This document shows, piece after piece, positions 1-6,923 of a DNA stretch of 12,138 bases (positions within the stretch are counted from its first letter, which is position 1; the number at the start of each line of letters is the position of its first letter). The stretch is from contig JALZVD010000231.1 of the NCBI GenBank assembly GCA_023300205.1, positions 1 through 12,138 on the forward strand, in the 5' to 3' direction. The translations under genes were made by a program, and so were the position numbers. Source of the stretch: Akkermansiaceae bacterium (GTDB lineage: Bacteria; Verrucomicrobiota; Verrucomicrobiia; Verrucomicrobiales; Akkermansiaceae). Below the pieces are notes generated by a model. The model ran no database searches and was not told the DNA's origin. It saw only the letters and a program-made list of their open reading frames with translations.

Positions 1-1
1 C

Positions 2-439
2 CACGCTAAGGACTACGTCCGCATGCAGTGGATGATGCTCCAACAAGAAACTGCTGATGACTTCGTGATCGCGACCGGCAAACAAATTTCAGTGCGTGAA
101 TTCGTAAGCATGTCAGCTCAAGAAGCGGGAATCACTCTTGAGTTCACTGGCGGGGGAGTCGATGAAATCGCGACCGTAACCGCTGTCGATTTAGAAAAAG
201 CCCCTGAAGTTAGAGTTGGCGATATCATCGTAAAAGTGGACCCACGTTACTTCCGCCCAGCTGAGGTCGAGACCCTGTTAGGTGACCCTACCAAAGCAAA
301 AGAACTCCTCGGTTGGGTTCCAGAAATCACCGTTGAAGAAATGTGCGCAGAGATGGTCGCACATGATCTAGAAAAAGCGAAGCAACACGCCCTCCTCAAG
401 AAGCACGGTCACCATGTTTCCGTCGCAACCGAAGGCTAA
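2..439 (+). CDS. gmd: GDP-mannose 4,6-dehydratase, C-terminal part (cut by window start)
   Basis: This is the last 145 residues of an enzyme that converts GDP-D-mannose to GDP-4-keto-6-deoxy-D-mannose, the cytoplasmic precursor of GDP-fucose, GDP-rhamnose or GDP-perosamine. The reading frame is open from base 2. It begins with the family's strongly conserved [15 protein letters not shown] segment, followed by DFVIATG and later [20 protein letters not shown] and LLGW, which line the GDP-sugar pocket in Gmd. The end ([13 protein letters not shown]) also aligns with the usual Gmd C-terminus, so the 3' end is intact. The Rossmann NAD(P) half and the catalytic Ser/Tyr-Lys region lie outside the window. 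The stop is 5 bases before the next gene, so the two are probably co-transcribed. Identity is very secure. Which sugar is finally made cannot be told here, because no fucose synthase (wcaG) or other partner is visible. Confidence 0.96.
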   Translation, partial: HAKDYVRMQWMMLQQETADDFVIATGKQISVREFVSMSAQEAGITLEFTGGGVDEIATVTAVDLEKAPEVRVGDIIVKVDPRYFRPAEVETLLGDPTKAKELLGWVPEITVEEMCAEMVAHDLEKAKQHALLKKHGHHVSVATEG

Positions 440-444
440 AAAAC

Positions 445-1206
445 ATGGCAATGAATTCTCCTCAAACTCGCCCAGTCATTGGATTTCCGGTGGCAGTTAC
501 TTCTTACGCGGATGCGACGCATTGGTGCCAGAAAGCGGCGGGATCAGGAGATCGAGCCTACGCCGTGAGTGCTGCGAATACCCATCTGCTTTCACATGCG
601 AGGCATGATGAAGACTATGGGAAAGTGATGCGACGTTTCGATCTCATTTGTCCTGATGGAATGCCTCTCGTCTGGACTTTAAATGCTCAACTTCCAGAAG
701 CAGAAAAGCTGACAGACCGAGTTTATGGCCCTTCTCTTATGCTAGAGCTGCTAAAATCGACTGAGGGCGCGAGTGACCAAGCCCACTTCTTTCTAGGAGG
801 TTCTCAGAGCACTCTTGATAAACTCAAAGAACGTTTTTCGGCAAATCATGTTGCCGGAATCTATTCACCTCCTTTTGGAGAGTGGCCAGAGGACGAGCAC
901 CAGAAAATCAAAGACCTTATTCGAGAATCTCGAGCTAAGTATGTTTGGGTCGGCTTAGGTTGTCCCAAACAGGAAACTTGGATTGCCAATCATCTCGATA
1001 GCCTTCCGCCCGCAGTTTACTTTGGGATTGGAGCAGCCTTTGCCTTTCACGCAGGCGATGTAAAACAGGCACCAGTTCTCGTTCAAAAGCTTGGTATGGA
1101 ATGGCTCTATCGCTTGTGCGCCGAACCACGCCGCCTCTTTAAGCGATACGCTGTCCACAACAGTCTCTTCCTCTACTATTCACTAAAGGATCATGTCACA
1201 GGATAA
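445..1206 (+). CDS. WecG/TagA/CpsF-family glycosyltransferase
   Basis: A 253-residue member of glycosyltransferase family GT26, which moves a sugar (ManNAc, ManNAcA, glucose or similar) from a UDP-sugar to a polyprenyl-linked acceptor on the inner face of the membrane. The family core is plain: AANTHLL (43-49), DLICPDGMPLVW (66-77) and GLGCPKQETWIANH. T46 and D71 match the Thr and Asp reported as catalytic in TagA. The C-terminal AEPRRLFKRY matches the basic membrane-docking tail of the family, and the length is normal. There is no signal peptide or membrane helix. The ATG at 445 is preceded by GAAGG nine bases upstream; a second ATG lies two codons on. The gene starts 5 bases after gmd and overlaps the APS-kinase gene by 14 bases. 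Donor and acceptor cannot be predicted from the sequence. Confidence 0.9.
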   Translation: MAMNSPQTRPVIGFPVAVTSYADATHWCQKAAGSGDRAYAVSAANTHLLSHARHDEDYGKVMRRFDLICPDGMPLVWTLNAQLPEAEKLTDRVYGPSLMLELLKSTEGASDQAHFFLGGSQSTLDKLKERFSANHVAGIYSPPFGEWPEDEHQKIKDLIRESRAKYVWVGLGCPKQETWIANHLDSLPPAVYFGIGAAFAFHAGDVKQAPVLVQKLGMEWLYRLCAEPRRLFKRYAVHNSLFLYYSLKDHVTG

Positions 1207-1780
1207 TATCCATACCCAGTTCCACCGCTTCGTTGCGCCTGCTGAAAAGGAAATTTTGCTAGGCCAAAAAGGAATTGTTCTTTGGATGTATGGGCTCAGT
1301 GGCGCTGGGAAATCCACGATCGCAGCTAAAGTTGAGCGCGAGCTTCATGAATCAGGGCGTTTTGTTGTCATCCTTGATGGCGATAACTTCCGCCACGGAC
1401 TCAATTCGGATCTCGGCTTCTCAGATGAAGATCGTTGCGAAAATGTTCGCCGCATTTCTGAGGTTGCAAAGATGTTTGCAGCTCAGGGGGTTATCACGAT
1501 CGTCTCTGTCATCACGCCCAAACAAGGCCTTCGCCAGCAAGCTCGTGAAATCATCGGTGACGCTTTCCATGAGATTTTCATCAAAGCATCGTATGAGACC
1601 TGCGCTCAGCGTGATCCGAAAGGCCTCTACGCGAAGGTCGCGGCCGGCGAGATCAAACAATTTACCGGCAAGGACAGCGGCTTTGAGGAACCTACTGACC
1701 CTGAGCTAGTGATTGATACCGAATCCCTCACCCCGGCCTTAGCTGCCGAAAAAATTAAATCTCTCTTGCCAGCCGTTTAA
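1193..1780 (+). CDS. cysC: Adenylylsulfate (APS) kinase
   Basis: A 195-residue P-loop kinase that phosphorylates APS to PAPS, the sulfate donor for sulfotransferases. Visible motifs are the Walker A GLSGAGKST (34-42), DGDNFRHGLNSDLGFSDEDR (62-81), ENVRR (83-87), RDPKGLYAK and the FTGKDSGFEEP lid. Length is typical for stand-alone CysC. One segment is unusual: where most APS kinases have F-I-S-P followed by (H/Y)RxxR, with the serine conserved, this protein has ITPKQGLR (107-114). The serine is replaced by Thr and the first arginine is absent. The ATG lies inside the end of the preceding glycosyltransferase gene, suggesting translational coupling, with AAGGA very close upstream. cysD and cysN lie just downstream, so APS kinase is the best reading. 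Related kinases of other small phosphoesters exist in capsule loci, for example in the Campylobacter phosphoramidate pathway, and remain a minor alternative. Confidence 0.9.
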   Translation: MSQDNIHTQFHRFVAPAEKEILLGQKGIVLWMYGLSGAGKSTIAAKVERELHESGRFVVILDGDNFRHGLNSDLGFSDEDRCENVRRISEVAKMFAAQGVITIVSVITPKQGLRQQAREIIGDAFHEIFIKASYETCAQRDPKGLYAKVAAGEIKQFTGKDSGFEEPTDPELVIDTESLTPALAAEKIKSLLPAV

Positions 1781-1841
1781 ATGGTTCTTATTGCGCCGTC
1801 ATTAAATTTTTCTTAACAAACCAATCTAACTTTATTATCTA

Positions 1842-2747
1842 ATGTCTGATTATAATATGAGTCACCTCGACCAACTCGAAGCCGAGGCTATCTTCATCCT
1901 CCGCGAGACCGCCGCCCAATTCGAGAATCCTGGTCTCCTTTTCTCTGCAGGAAAGGACTCCATTGTAATGGCCCACCTCGCTCGTAAGGCCTTCTATCCC
2001 TCTCGCCTTCCTTTCCCACTTGTCCATGTCGATACTGGACATAACTTCAACGAGACTATTGCTTTCCGTGATGCCTATGCTGAAAAGATTGGTGCACGTC
2101 TCCACGTGGGCCTTGTTCAAGACTCCATTGACAAAGGTTCTGCAGTGGAGGAAACGGGAGCAAATGCCTCCCGAAATAAGTTACAAACTGTAACCCTTCT
2201 CGAAACCATCGAGGAACAACAATACGATGCAGTTCTTGGCGGAGGACGTCGTGATGAGGAAAAGGCCCGCGCTAAAGAGCGCTTCTTTTCCCACCGAAAT
2301 GACTTTGGCGAATGGGATCCCAAAAACCAACGCCCGGAGCTTTGGAATCTTTTTAACGGTCGCAAGCAGCCGGGTGAAAATTTCCGAGTTTTTCCGCTTT
2401 CAAACTTCACGGAAATGGATGTCTGGATGTATATGCATCAAGAGGGTATCGAACTTCCCAGCCTCTACTATGCGCATGAGCGTGAGACCGTCACCCGAAA
2501 TGGTGTCATCCTTGCTGTCTCTGAGTTTGTGCAGCCCCGCGATGGTGAGACGGTCGAAACGAAAATGATCCGCTTCCGCACTATGGGTGACGCTACCATC
2601 ACCGGCGCTATCGAATCCAGCGCTGACACGATGGAAAAAATCATCGAAGAAGTCGCCGCAGCGCGTCAGACCGAACGTGGAAACCGAGCAGATGACAAAC
2701 GCTCTGAGACTGCTATGGAAGACCGTAAAAAAGAAGGATATTTTTAG
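1842..2747 (+). CDS. cysD: Sulfate adenylyltransferase subunit 2 (ATP sulfurylase, small subunit)
   Basis: The 301-residue catalytic subunit that joins sulfate to ATP, making APS and pyrophosphate with CysN as GTPase partner. It is a PP-loop enzyme of the adenine nucleotide alpha-hydrolase fold. The PP-loop is FSAGKDS (34-40), followed by HLARKAFYP, FPLVHVDTGHNFNE, LGGGRRDEEKARAKERFFS, WDPKNQRPELWN and FRVFPLSNFTEMD. The C-terminus ends in the typical AMEDRKKEGYF. Length and motifs are complete. The ATG at 1842 has no Shine-Dalgarno sequence; the 61-base upstream gap (1781-1841) is A/T-rich and probably carries the leader, but I see no convincing promoter in it. Codon third positions favour C more than in the later genes of the window. 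The gene sits between cysC and cysN, so all three PAPS-forming activities are together. The subunit is cytoplasmic. Confidence 0.96.
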   Translation: MSDYNMSHLDQLEAEAIFILRETAAQFENPGLLFSAGKDSIVMAHLARKAFYPSRLPFPLVHVDTGHNFNETIAFRDAYAEKIGARLHVGLVQDSIDKGSAVEETGANASRNKLQTVTLLETIEEQQYDAVLGGGRRDEEKARAKERFFSHRNDFGEWDPKNQRPELWNLFNGRKQPGENFRVFPLSNFTEMDVWMYMHQEGIELPSLYYAHERETVTRNGVILAVSEFVQPRDGETVETKMIRFRTMGDATITGAIESSADTMEKIIEEVAAARQTERGNRADDKRSETAMEDRKKEGYF

Positions 2748-2765
2748 GTCATACTTCCCTTACAA

Positions 2766-2788
2766 AAAAGAAAACCTGCTCTCATAAT
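2766..2788 (+). promoter_or_regulatory. Possible sigma70-like promoter ahead of cysN (-35 TTACAA at 2760, -10 CATAAT at 2783)
   Basis: In the 58-base A/T-rich gap between cysD and cysN, TTACAA (2760-2765) and CATAAT (2783-2788) are separated by exactly 17 bases. The -10 matches consensus at five of six positions and the -35 at only three. It would give a leader of roughly 10-12 bases before the cysN ATG at 2806, which has no Shine-Dalgarno sequence. A chance match in A/T-rich sequence is quite possible, and cysN may simply be read through from cysD. Confidence 0.22.
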
Positions 2789-2805
2789 TTCAAATTAATA
2801 TTTTT

Positions 2806-4050
2806 ATGGATCTCTTACGTTTCACTACCGCCGGCTCAGTTGATGACGGCAAATCAACTCTCATTGGTCGCCTTCTCTATGACTCAAAATCTATTTTTGA
2901 AGATCAAATGGAAGCCATCAAGGAATCATCCCGTAAAAAAGGGGATGAAAACGTCAACCTTGCACTCCTCACCGACGGTCTAAAGGCTGAACGTGAACAG
3001 GGCATTACGATCGATGTCGCCTATCGCTACTTCGCCACGCCCAAACGTAAGTTTATCGTTGCGGATACCCCAGGACATATTCAATACACTCGGAATATGG
3101 TTACGGGAGCCTCCACGGCAAACCTCGCCATCATCCTCATCGACGCTCGAAAGGGAGTCATTGAACAAACGAAGAGACACAGCTTTATTGCCAACCTTCT
3201 TCGTATTCAGCACGTCGTCGTCGCCGTGAACAAGATGGACCTCGTCGACTATAGTCAAGAGGTCTACGACAACATCGTCGCAGATTATAAGGCCTTCGCG
3301 TCTCGTTTGGATAACATCGTCGATATTGAAACGATTCCCATGTCTGCCTTGAACGGAGACAACATCGTCGATAAATCCACCAACATGGATTGGTATCAGG
3401 GCGCAAGCCTCCTCTACCATTTGGAGCATGTTTACGTGGGGGGAGATGAGAATCACATCCAGGCCCGCTTTCCGGTTCAATGGGTGATCCGCCCGCAGAG
3501 CACCGAATTTCACGATTTCCGTGGCTTCGCTGGCCGTGTCGCTGGGGGCGTGTTCAAACCGGGTGATGATGTCACCGTCTTACCTTCCGGTTTCTCGACG
3601 AAGGTGAAAGGAATTCACAAGGATGAGACCGAACTTAGCGAAGCGTTCGCGCCGCAGTCGGTCACCATCACTCTGGAGGATGAGATCGACCTTTCCCGGG
3701 GGGATATGTTGGTTAAGGAGAATAATCCTCCGAAACAGGGCCAGGATATCGATGCGATGATCTGTTGGTTCTCGGCGACCACGCTCAGCGCAAAGAAAAA
3801 GCTCATCATCCGTCATACGACGAAGGAGGCGAAAGCAGTCGTGCAGGAGCTGACCTACAAGGTGGATATTAACACGCTCCGAAAAGAGGAGTCCGCCGAG
3901 ACCTTCTCTCTCAATGAAATTGGGAGAATCTCTCTTCGTATCGCGAGTCCCATTTTCTACGATAGCTATAATAAAAACCGCCACACCGGCTCCTTTATTC
4001 TTATCGATCCCGGTAACAACGAGACCGTTGCTGCGGGAATGATCATTTAA
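2806..4050 (+). CDS. cysN: Sulfate adenylyltransferase subunit 1 (ATP sulfurylase GTPase subunit)
   Basis: A 414-residue translation-factor-like GTPase that couples GTP hydrolysis to APS synthesis by CysD. The G1 motif is GSVDDGKS (10-17), followed by REQGITIDVAYR (switch I), G3 DTPGH (87-91) and G4 NKMD (142-145). Beta-barrel domains 2 and 3 follow, including VIRPQSTEFHDFRGFAGRVA and ISLRIASPIFYDSY. The protein ends soon after domain 3, so it is a stand-alone CysN and not a CysN-CysC fusion. This agrees with the separate cysC gene upstream. It is somewhat shorter than the approximately 475 residues of E. coli CysN but has all G motifs. The ATG has no Shine-Dalgarno sequence. Transcription probably continues from cysD and may end at the hairpins in 4051-4105. 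Confidence 0.96.
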   Translation: MDLLRFTTAGSVDDGKSTLIGRLLYDSKSIFEDQMEAIKESSRKKGDENVNLALLTDGLKAEREQGITIDVAYRYFATPKRKFIVADTPGHIQYTRNMVTGASTANLAIILIDARKGVIEQTKRHSFIANLLRIQHVVVAVNKMDLVDYSQEVYDNIVADYKAFASRLDNIVDIETIPMSALNGDNIVDKSTNMDWYQGASLLYHLEHVYVGGDENHIQARFPVQWVIRPQSTEFHDFRGFAGRVAGGVFKPGDDVTVLPSGFSTKVKGIHKDETELSEAFAPQSVTITLEDEIDLSRGDMLVKENNPPKQGQDIDAMICWFSATTLSAKKKLIIRHTTKEAKAVVQELTYKVDINTLRKEESAETFSLNEIGRISLRIASPIFYDSYNKNRHTGSFILIDPGNNETVAAGMII

Positions 4051-4079
4051 GGCCCTAGTGGCCCTTTCGGTTTCCTCTC

Positions 4080-4105
4080 AATCCTGCGAGTTCGCTCGCT
4101 GGATT
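4080..4105 (+). terminator. Hairpin after cysN, possible transcription terminator
   Basis: The 119-base gap after cysN (4051-4169) holds an inverted repeat: AATCC-T-GCGAG (4080-4090), loop TTCG, CTCGC-T-GGATT (4095-4105). That is ten pairs with one central T:T mismatch and a UUCG loop, closed by G-C and not the extra-stable C-G. A small GGCC/GGCC hairpin (4051-4063), followed by CTTT, directly follows the stop codon. Neither has a long T run; the larger one is followed by TCCTCTGTCTT. It lies where the sulfate-activation genes end and the next glycan genes begin. Its role as a terminator is an inference from position and structure. Confidence 0.4.
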
Positions 4106-4169
4106 TCCTCTGTCTTACTCAAAGTAAAAAGCTTTTTGTTGGCTTAAATAGCCTTCCTCATACCTCATA

Positions 4170-5390
4170 ATGTCTAAGCCTTCTCTTGTCGTATTTGCCC
4201 ATGTTCCACCGCCGGAACATGGACAAAGCATGATGATTGCAGAGATGCTTCACGCCCTCGAGTCGAAAGATGCCGCGATGCAGGTGAATCATGTCGATTC
4301 TCGCTATTCGGACGGGATGGATGATATTGGCTCGGTTAACGGGGGGAAGGCTCTGCCAATGCTTCGCTATCTTTGGGAAGCGGCTAAGTATCGATTCCGT
4401 GGAACTCGGGTCCTTTACTACGTCGCTGGTCCAGCCAAGCGGAGTTCCATTGTTCGGGATAGCATTACCCTTCTCCTTTTACGGCGACTTTACCCCAAGA
4501 TAATCTTCCACTGGCATGCCATCGGCTATGGGACATGGGCAACTGGCACAGATCGGAGTGAGCTGTTTGGCTCAGAGCTAGCGAACAGTTTCTTTAGAAA
4601 AATAAGTAAATTTGGTCTTCTTAAGCCCGACCTCTCAATCTGCCTGACCTCAACGACGCAGAGCGATGCGAGAGCGGTCGAATCAAAAGAAATTGTAGTT
4701 GTCTCGAATGGAATTGCTGATCCCTGCTCTCAGGAAATTTCTCAAATTCTGGATCAGAGAGAAAAACGTCATCAACAAATAACGCAAGAGGGCAAGGAGA
4801 TCCGGGTTCTATTTCTATCCTACGGGACTGTCGAAAAAGGGCTTCTGGATTCACTCAAATGCATATCGCTCTGGCTCTCGCAGGACAGAGCGAGCCGCTC
4901 TATCCACTTGACTCTGGCGGGCGGAATTAGCGACTCAATTGCTGACGAGGTATCGATGGTCATTTCAGAAACGACCCAGAAATTTGGAAAGCGGTTCCGA
5001 GTTGAAATTAAAGAGTTTGTAAAGGGGAGGGAGAAAGATGACTGCTTCAGAGAGAGTGACATCTTTCTTGCCGCAAGTCATTGGGAGAGCTTCGGTCTGG
5101 TTGCCGTGGAATCGATGGCTTGGGGCTTACCGACCATCGCAGTGCTCTCTGATGGTCTAAAAGGAGTGATACCTGAGGACTATCCCTACACTGCAAAAGT
5201 GATGGATCCAGAGGGAATGGTAGATGCTTTAAATTCCTGCCTTAGTGATTTTTCTTCAGAGAAGGGTCGCAGGATTTGTGAGCAGCTCCGAAGAACCTAT
5301 GAAGAGAGATTCACTCTAGAGCAGTATCAGACCGAAATTTCTACGACTCTTCTGGAATTCACCTCCGCTTCTCAGGAATCCTCGCCGTGA
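4170..5390 (+). CDS. GT4-type glycosyltransferase (GT-B fold)
   Basis: A 406-residue retaining glycosyltransferase, presumably adding one sugar to the lipid-linked repeat unit at the cytoplasmic membrane face. The N-terminus HVPPPEHGQSMM, near residues 11-22, is a glycine- and proline-rich loop common in EPS-type group 1 transferases. The C-terminal Rossmann half begins near EIRVLFLSYG. It carries WESFGLVAVESMAWGLPTIA, whose E306 and E314 form the EX7E pair of GT4 enzymes, the donor-binding and catalytic site. No signal peptide or clear membrane helix is seen. The ATG at 4170 lacks a Shine-Dalgarno sequence; its leader contains an AAAAAGCTTTTT palindrome (4126-4137) of unknown meaning. It begins a group with the flippase and sulfotransferase whose GC looks lower than the flanks. 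Donor and acceptor are not predictable. Confidence 0.88.
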   Translation: MSKPSLVVFAHVPPPEHGQSMMIAEMLHALESKDAAMQVNHVDSRYSDGMDDIGSVNGGKALPMLRYLWEAAKYRFRGTRVLYYVAGPAKRSSIVRDSITLLLLRRLYPKIIFHWHAIGYGTWATGTDRSELFGSELANSFFRKISKFGLLKPDLSICLTSTTQSDARAVESKEIVVVSNGIADPCSQEISQILDQREKRHQQITQEGKEIRVLFLSYGTVEKGLLDSLKCISLWLSQDRASRSIHLTLAGGISDSIADEVSMVISETTQKFGKRFRVEIKEFVKGREKDDCFRESDIFLAASHWESFGLVAVESMAWGLPTIAVLSDGLKGVIPEDYPYTAKVMDPEGMVDALNSCLSDFSSEKGRRICEQLRRTYEERFTLEQYQTEISTTLLEFTSASQESSP

Positions 5391-5414
5391 GGGCCCGAAA
5401 CTGGGCCGACGAAA

Positions 5415-5535
5415 ATGTCAAAAGCCACCCCACAGTTCTATCAAAGCTCTTTGGTCAAAATTAGCGGCAAGTAAAGTTGCCACCGGTGCCTTTTGGTATT
5501 CTCTAGCAGGGCTACTTACTAGTGGGGCAAATATC
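5415..5535 (+). other. Likely displaced 5' end of the flippase gene, with an apparent 1-base frameshift
   Basis: The flippase frame stays open upstream of its first ordinary start (TTG 5536) back to a TAG at 5317, but has no ATG, GTG or TTG in that span. The upstream codons encode convincing flippase sequence: LWSKLAASKVATGAFWYSLA, then GLLTSGANI, which completes the first membrane helix. An ATG at 5415, 24 bases after the preceding stop, lies in another frame that ends at TAA 5472. Loss of one base between 5418 and 5471 would join them, for example in A4 (5420-5423), C4 (5428-5431) or A4 (5457-5460). One such product would start MSKPPHSSIKALWSK. Possible causes are a sequencing error, a real inactivating or phase-variable indel, or a rare non-AUG start (CTG 5401, ATC 5440). 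Confidence 0.6.
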
Positions 5536-6879
5536 TTGTTGCTTCCATTTTTCACAAAATGGATGGTGCCAGCAGAATATGGGTTATTGAGTATTGTTCA
5601 GGTCCTACAGCGGTTAGCTTTATCAATCGTTGCGGCCGGACTGGGTGCAGCTGTAATTCGCTATTACCATCTCTATGAGGGTGACCAGGAACGCTTTCAA
5701 AAATTCTTTTCCAGCTCGTTTTGGTTTCAATCCTTTCTGGCTGTACTAGTCGCGTTTGGTATTCTTCTAATCCCGACAATTGGTTGGTTTGGCAGCGGAG
5801 TTCTCACTTCTAGTCTTCTTCTACCGTTGTGTTTAATCGTTATTTTTGATCCTCCCCGAAGGCTAGTCAATCAGCTGTTCACTGCCCAGCAGAGTCACCG
5901 GCGAGCGAGTAGTAATCAGCTCCTTGGATTCGCGATTGCCACGGTGGCATCAGTTATTCTTGTGGGATATTTCGGATTGGGAGCGGAAGGTAGGGTATGG
6001 GGCCTAGCCATTGGTGCACTTACCCTCGCATTCTTCCTGATGTATCAGGGAGATGGTCGAGGAAATCTCAGATTTCAGGTTGATGTCACCGAACTCAAAA
6101 CCGCCCTCGCCTTTGGTCTACCCCTAGCGTCCTATGCCTTTTGTGTCTCGACGTTTGGTACCATTGACCGGTGGCTTTTGTTGGAGGAATCGGGGCCTAC
6201 GGAAGTGGGAATCTACTCTTCGTATCGTGTGGTTGCTTTTGGGGTCACTTTTATTTACGCAGCGATCATACAATCATGGTCTCCTCGATATTTTCAGCTT
6301 AAAGAAAAAAATAAGTCAGTTTTAGAAGGGCAGTGGTTAATTTTCTGCATACTTCCTCTTTTGGCTAGCGGGTTCATCATAACCTATCCTATGGTGATGC
6401 CAATTCTGGTTGATGAGAGCTATTTAGTGGTTGATGACCCTATGATTCCTCTGACTGTGTCGGCTCTGTTGATGGGGCTGTTTACAACACAGACTTGCAC
6501 GCTTCAGTATCTTCGGAAAACTTCTTGGTTGATCGTTGTTGGTCTGGCTGGAATCACTGGCTGCTATCTAGGTGTCAAATTCCTTGTGCCGCACTATGGG
6601 CTAAATGGAGCGGCGACGGGACTCGTAATTGGTTATTCTTCAATGTTTTTGGTTCAAATGGGTATTTGCGTCTGGGTTAATAGAGAAATACTGGGGAATG
6701 TGGTCTTACCTACAATTTCCGTATTGCTGGGAGCTAGCGTTATTGGAATTCAAAATATATTTTTTGAGAACATTTCTGATGTATCTAGAATCATACTGGC
6801 ACTCTTCGTGAGCCTTCTATTCCTTGTCTTTTGGTACACGGGGAATCGTTTGCTTTTAAGATTAAGCGCGCCTAGATAA
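5536..6879 (+). CDS. Wzx-like polysaccharide flippase (MATE/MVF superfamily)
   Basis: A polytopic inner-membrane protein expected to flip undecaprenyl-linked repeat units to the periplasm. The 447 residues from TTG 5536 contain about a dozen hydrophobic segments. Family hallmarks are an early LPFFTKWMVPAEYGLLSIVQ, VGYFGLGAEGRVWGLAIGAL in the middle, and FGLPLASYAFCVSTFGTIDR followed by EVGIYSSYRV. The coordinates give the frame with the only ordinary start codon. That start cuts into the first membrane helix, so the true protein is very probably about 40 residues longer and begins near 5415, across an apparent frameshift described separately. If the shift is real, the gene may be inactive or switchable. 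It follows a glycosyltransferase and precedes a sulfotransferase in the same direction, as expected for Wzx in a Wzx/Wzy-type locus; no Wzy polymerase is in the window. Confidence 0.85.
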   Translation: MLLPFFTKWMVPAEYGLLSIVQVLQRLALSIVAAGLGAAVIRYYHLYEGDQERFQKFFSSSFWFQSFLAVLVAFGILLIPTIGWFGSGVLTSSLLLPLCLIVIFDPPRRLVNQLFTAQQSHRRASSNQLLGFAIATVASVILVGYFGLGAEGRVWGLAIGALTLAFFLMYQGDGRGNLRFQVDVTELKTALAFGLPLASYAFCVSTFGTIDRWLLLEESGPTEVGIYSSYRVVAFGVTFIYAAIIQSWSPRYFQLKEKNKSVLEGQWLIFCILPLLASGFIITYPMVMPILVDESYLVVDDPMIPLTVSALLMGLFTTQTCTLQYLRKTSWLIVVGLAGITGCYLGVKFLVPHYGLNGAATGLVIGYSSMFLVQMGICVWVNREILGNVVLPTISVLLGASVIGIQNIFFENISDVSRIILALFVSLLFLVFWYTGNRLLLRLSAPR

Positions 6880-6923
6880 TCTGGTTGAGAATCAGTACGT
6901 AATATTCACTCGCTTTCAAAGAT

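Noticed and set aside
445..608. Overlapping + strand frame across the start of the WecG-type gene (414-608)
   Set aside because: No family resemblance; the competing frame encodes clear WecG/TagA motifs.
2980..3513. 177-codon open frame on the minus strand opposite cysN
   Set aside because: It is a shadow of the strongly conserved cysN gene, with no recognisable family and no independent context.
4126..4137. AAAAAGCTTTTT palindrome as an operator or terminator
   Set aside because: Such A/T palindromes arise easily by chance, there is no loop for a hairpin, and no second copy was seen.
5415..5474. Short 19-codon peptide starting at ATG 5415
   Set aside because: Taken as the displaced start of the flippase and not as a leader peptide; there is no Shine-Dalgarno sequence or known peptide family.
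5415..5474. Programmed +1 ribosomal frameshift to make the flippase
   Set aside because: No recognisable slippery site with a stimulatory element was found; an indel or a rare start is simpler.
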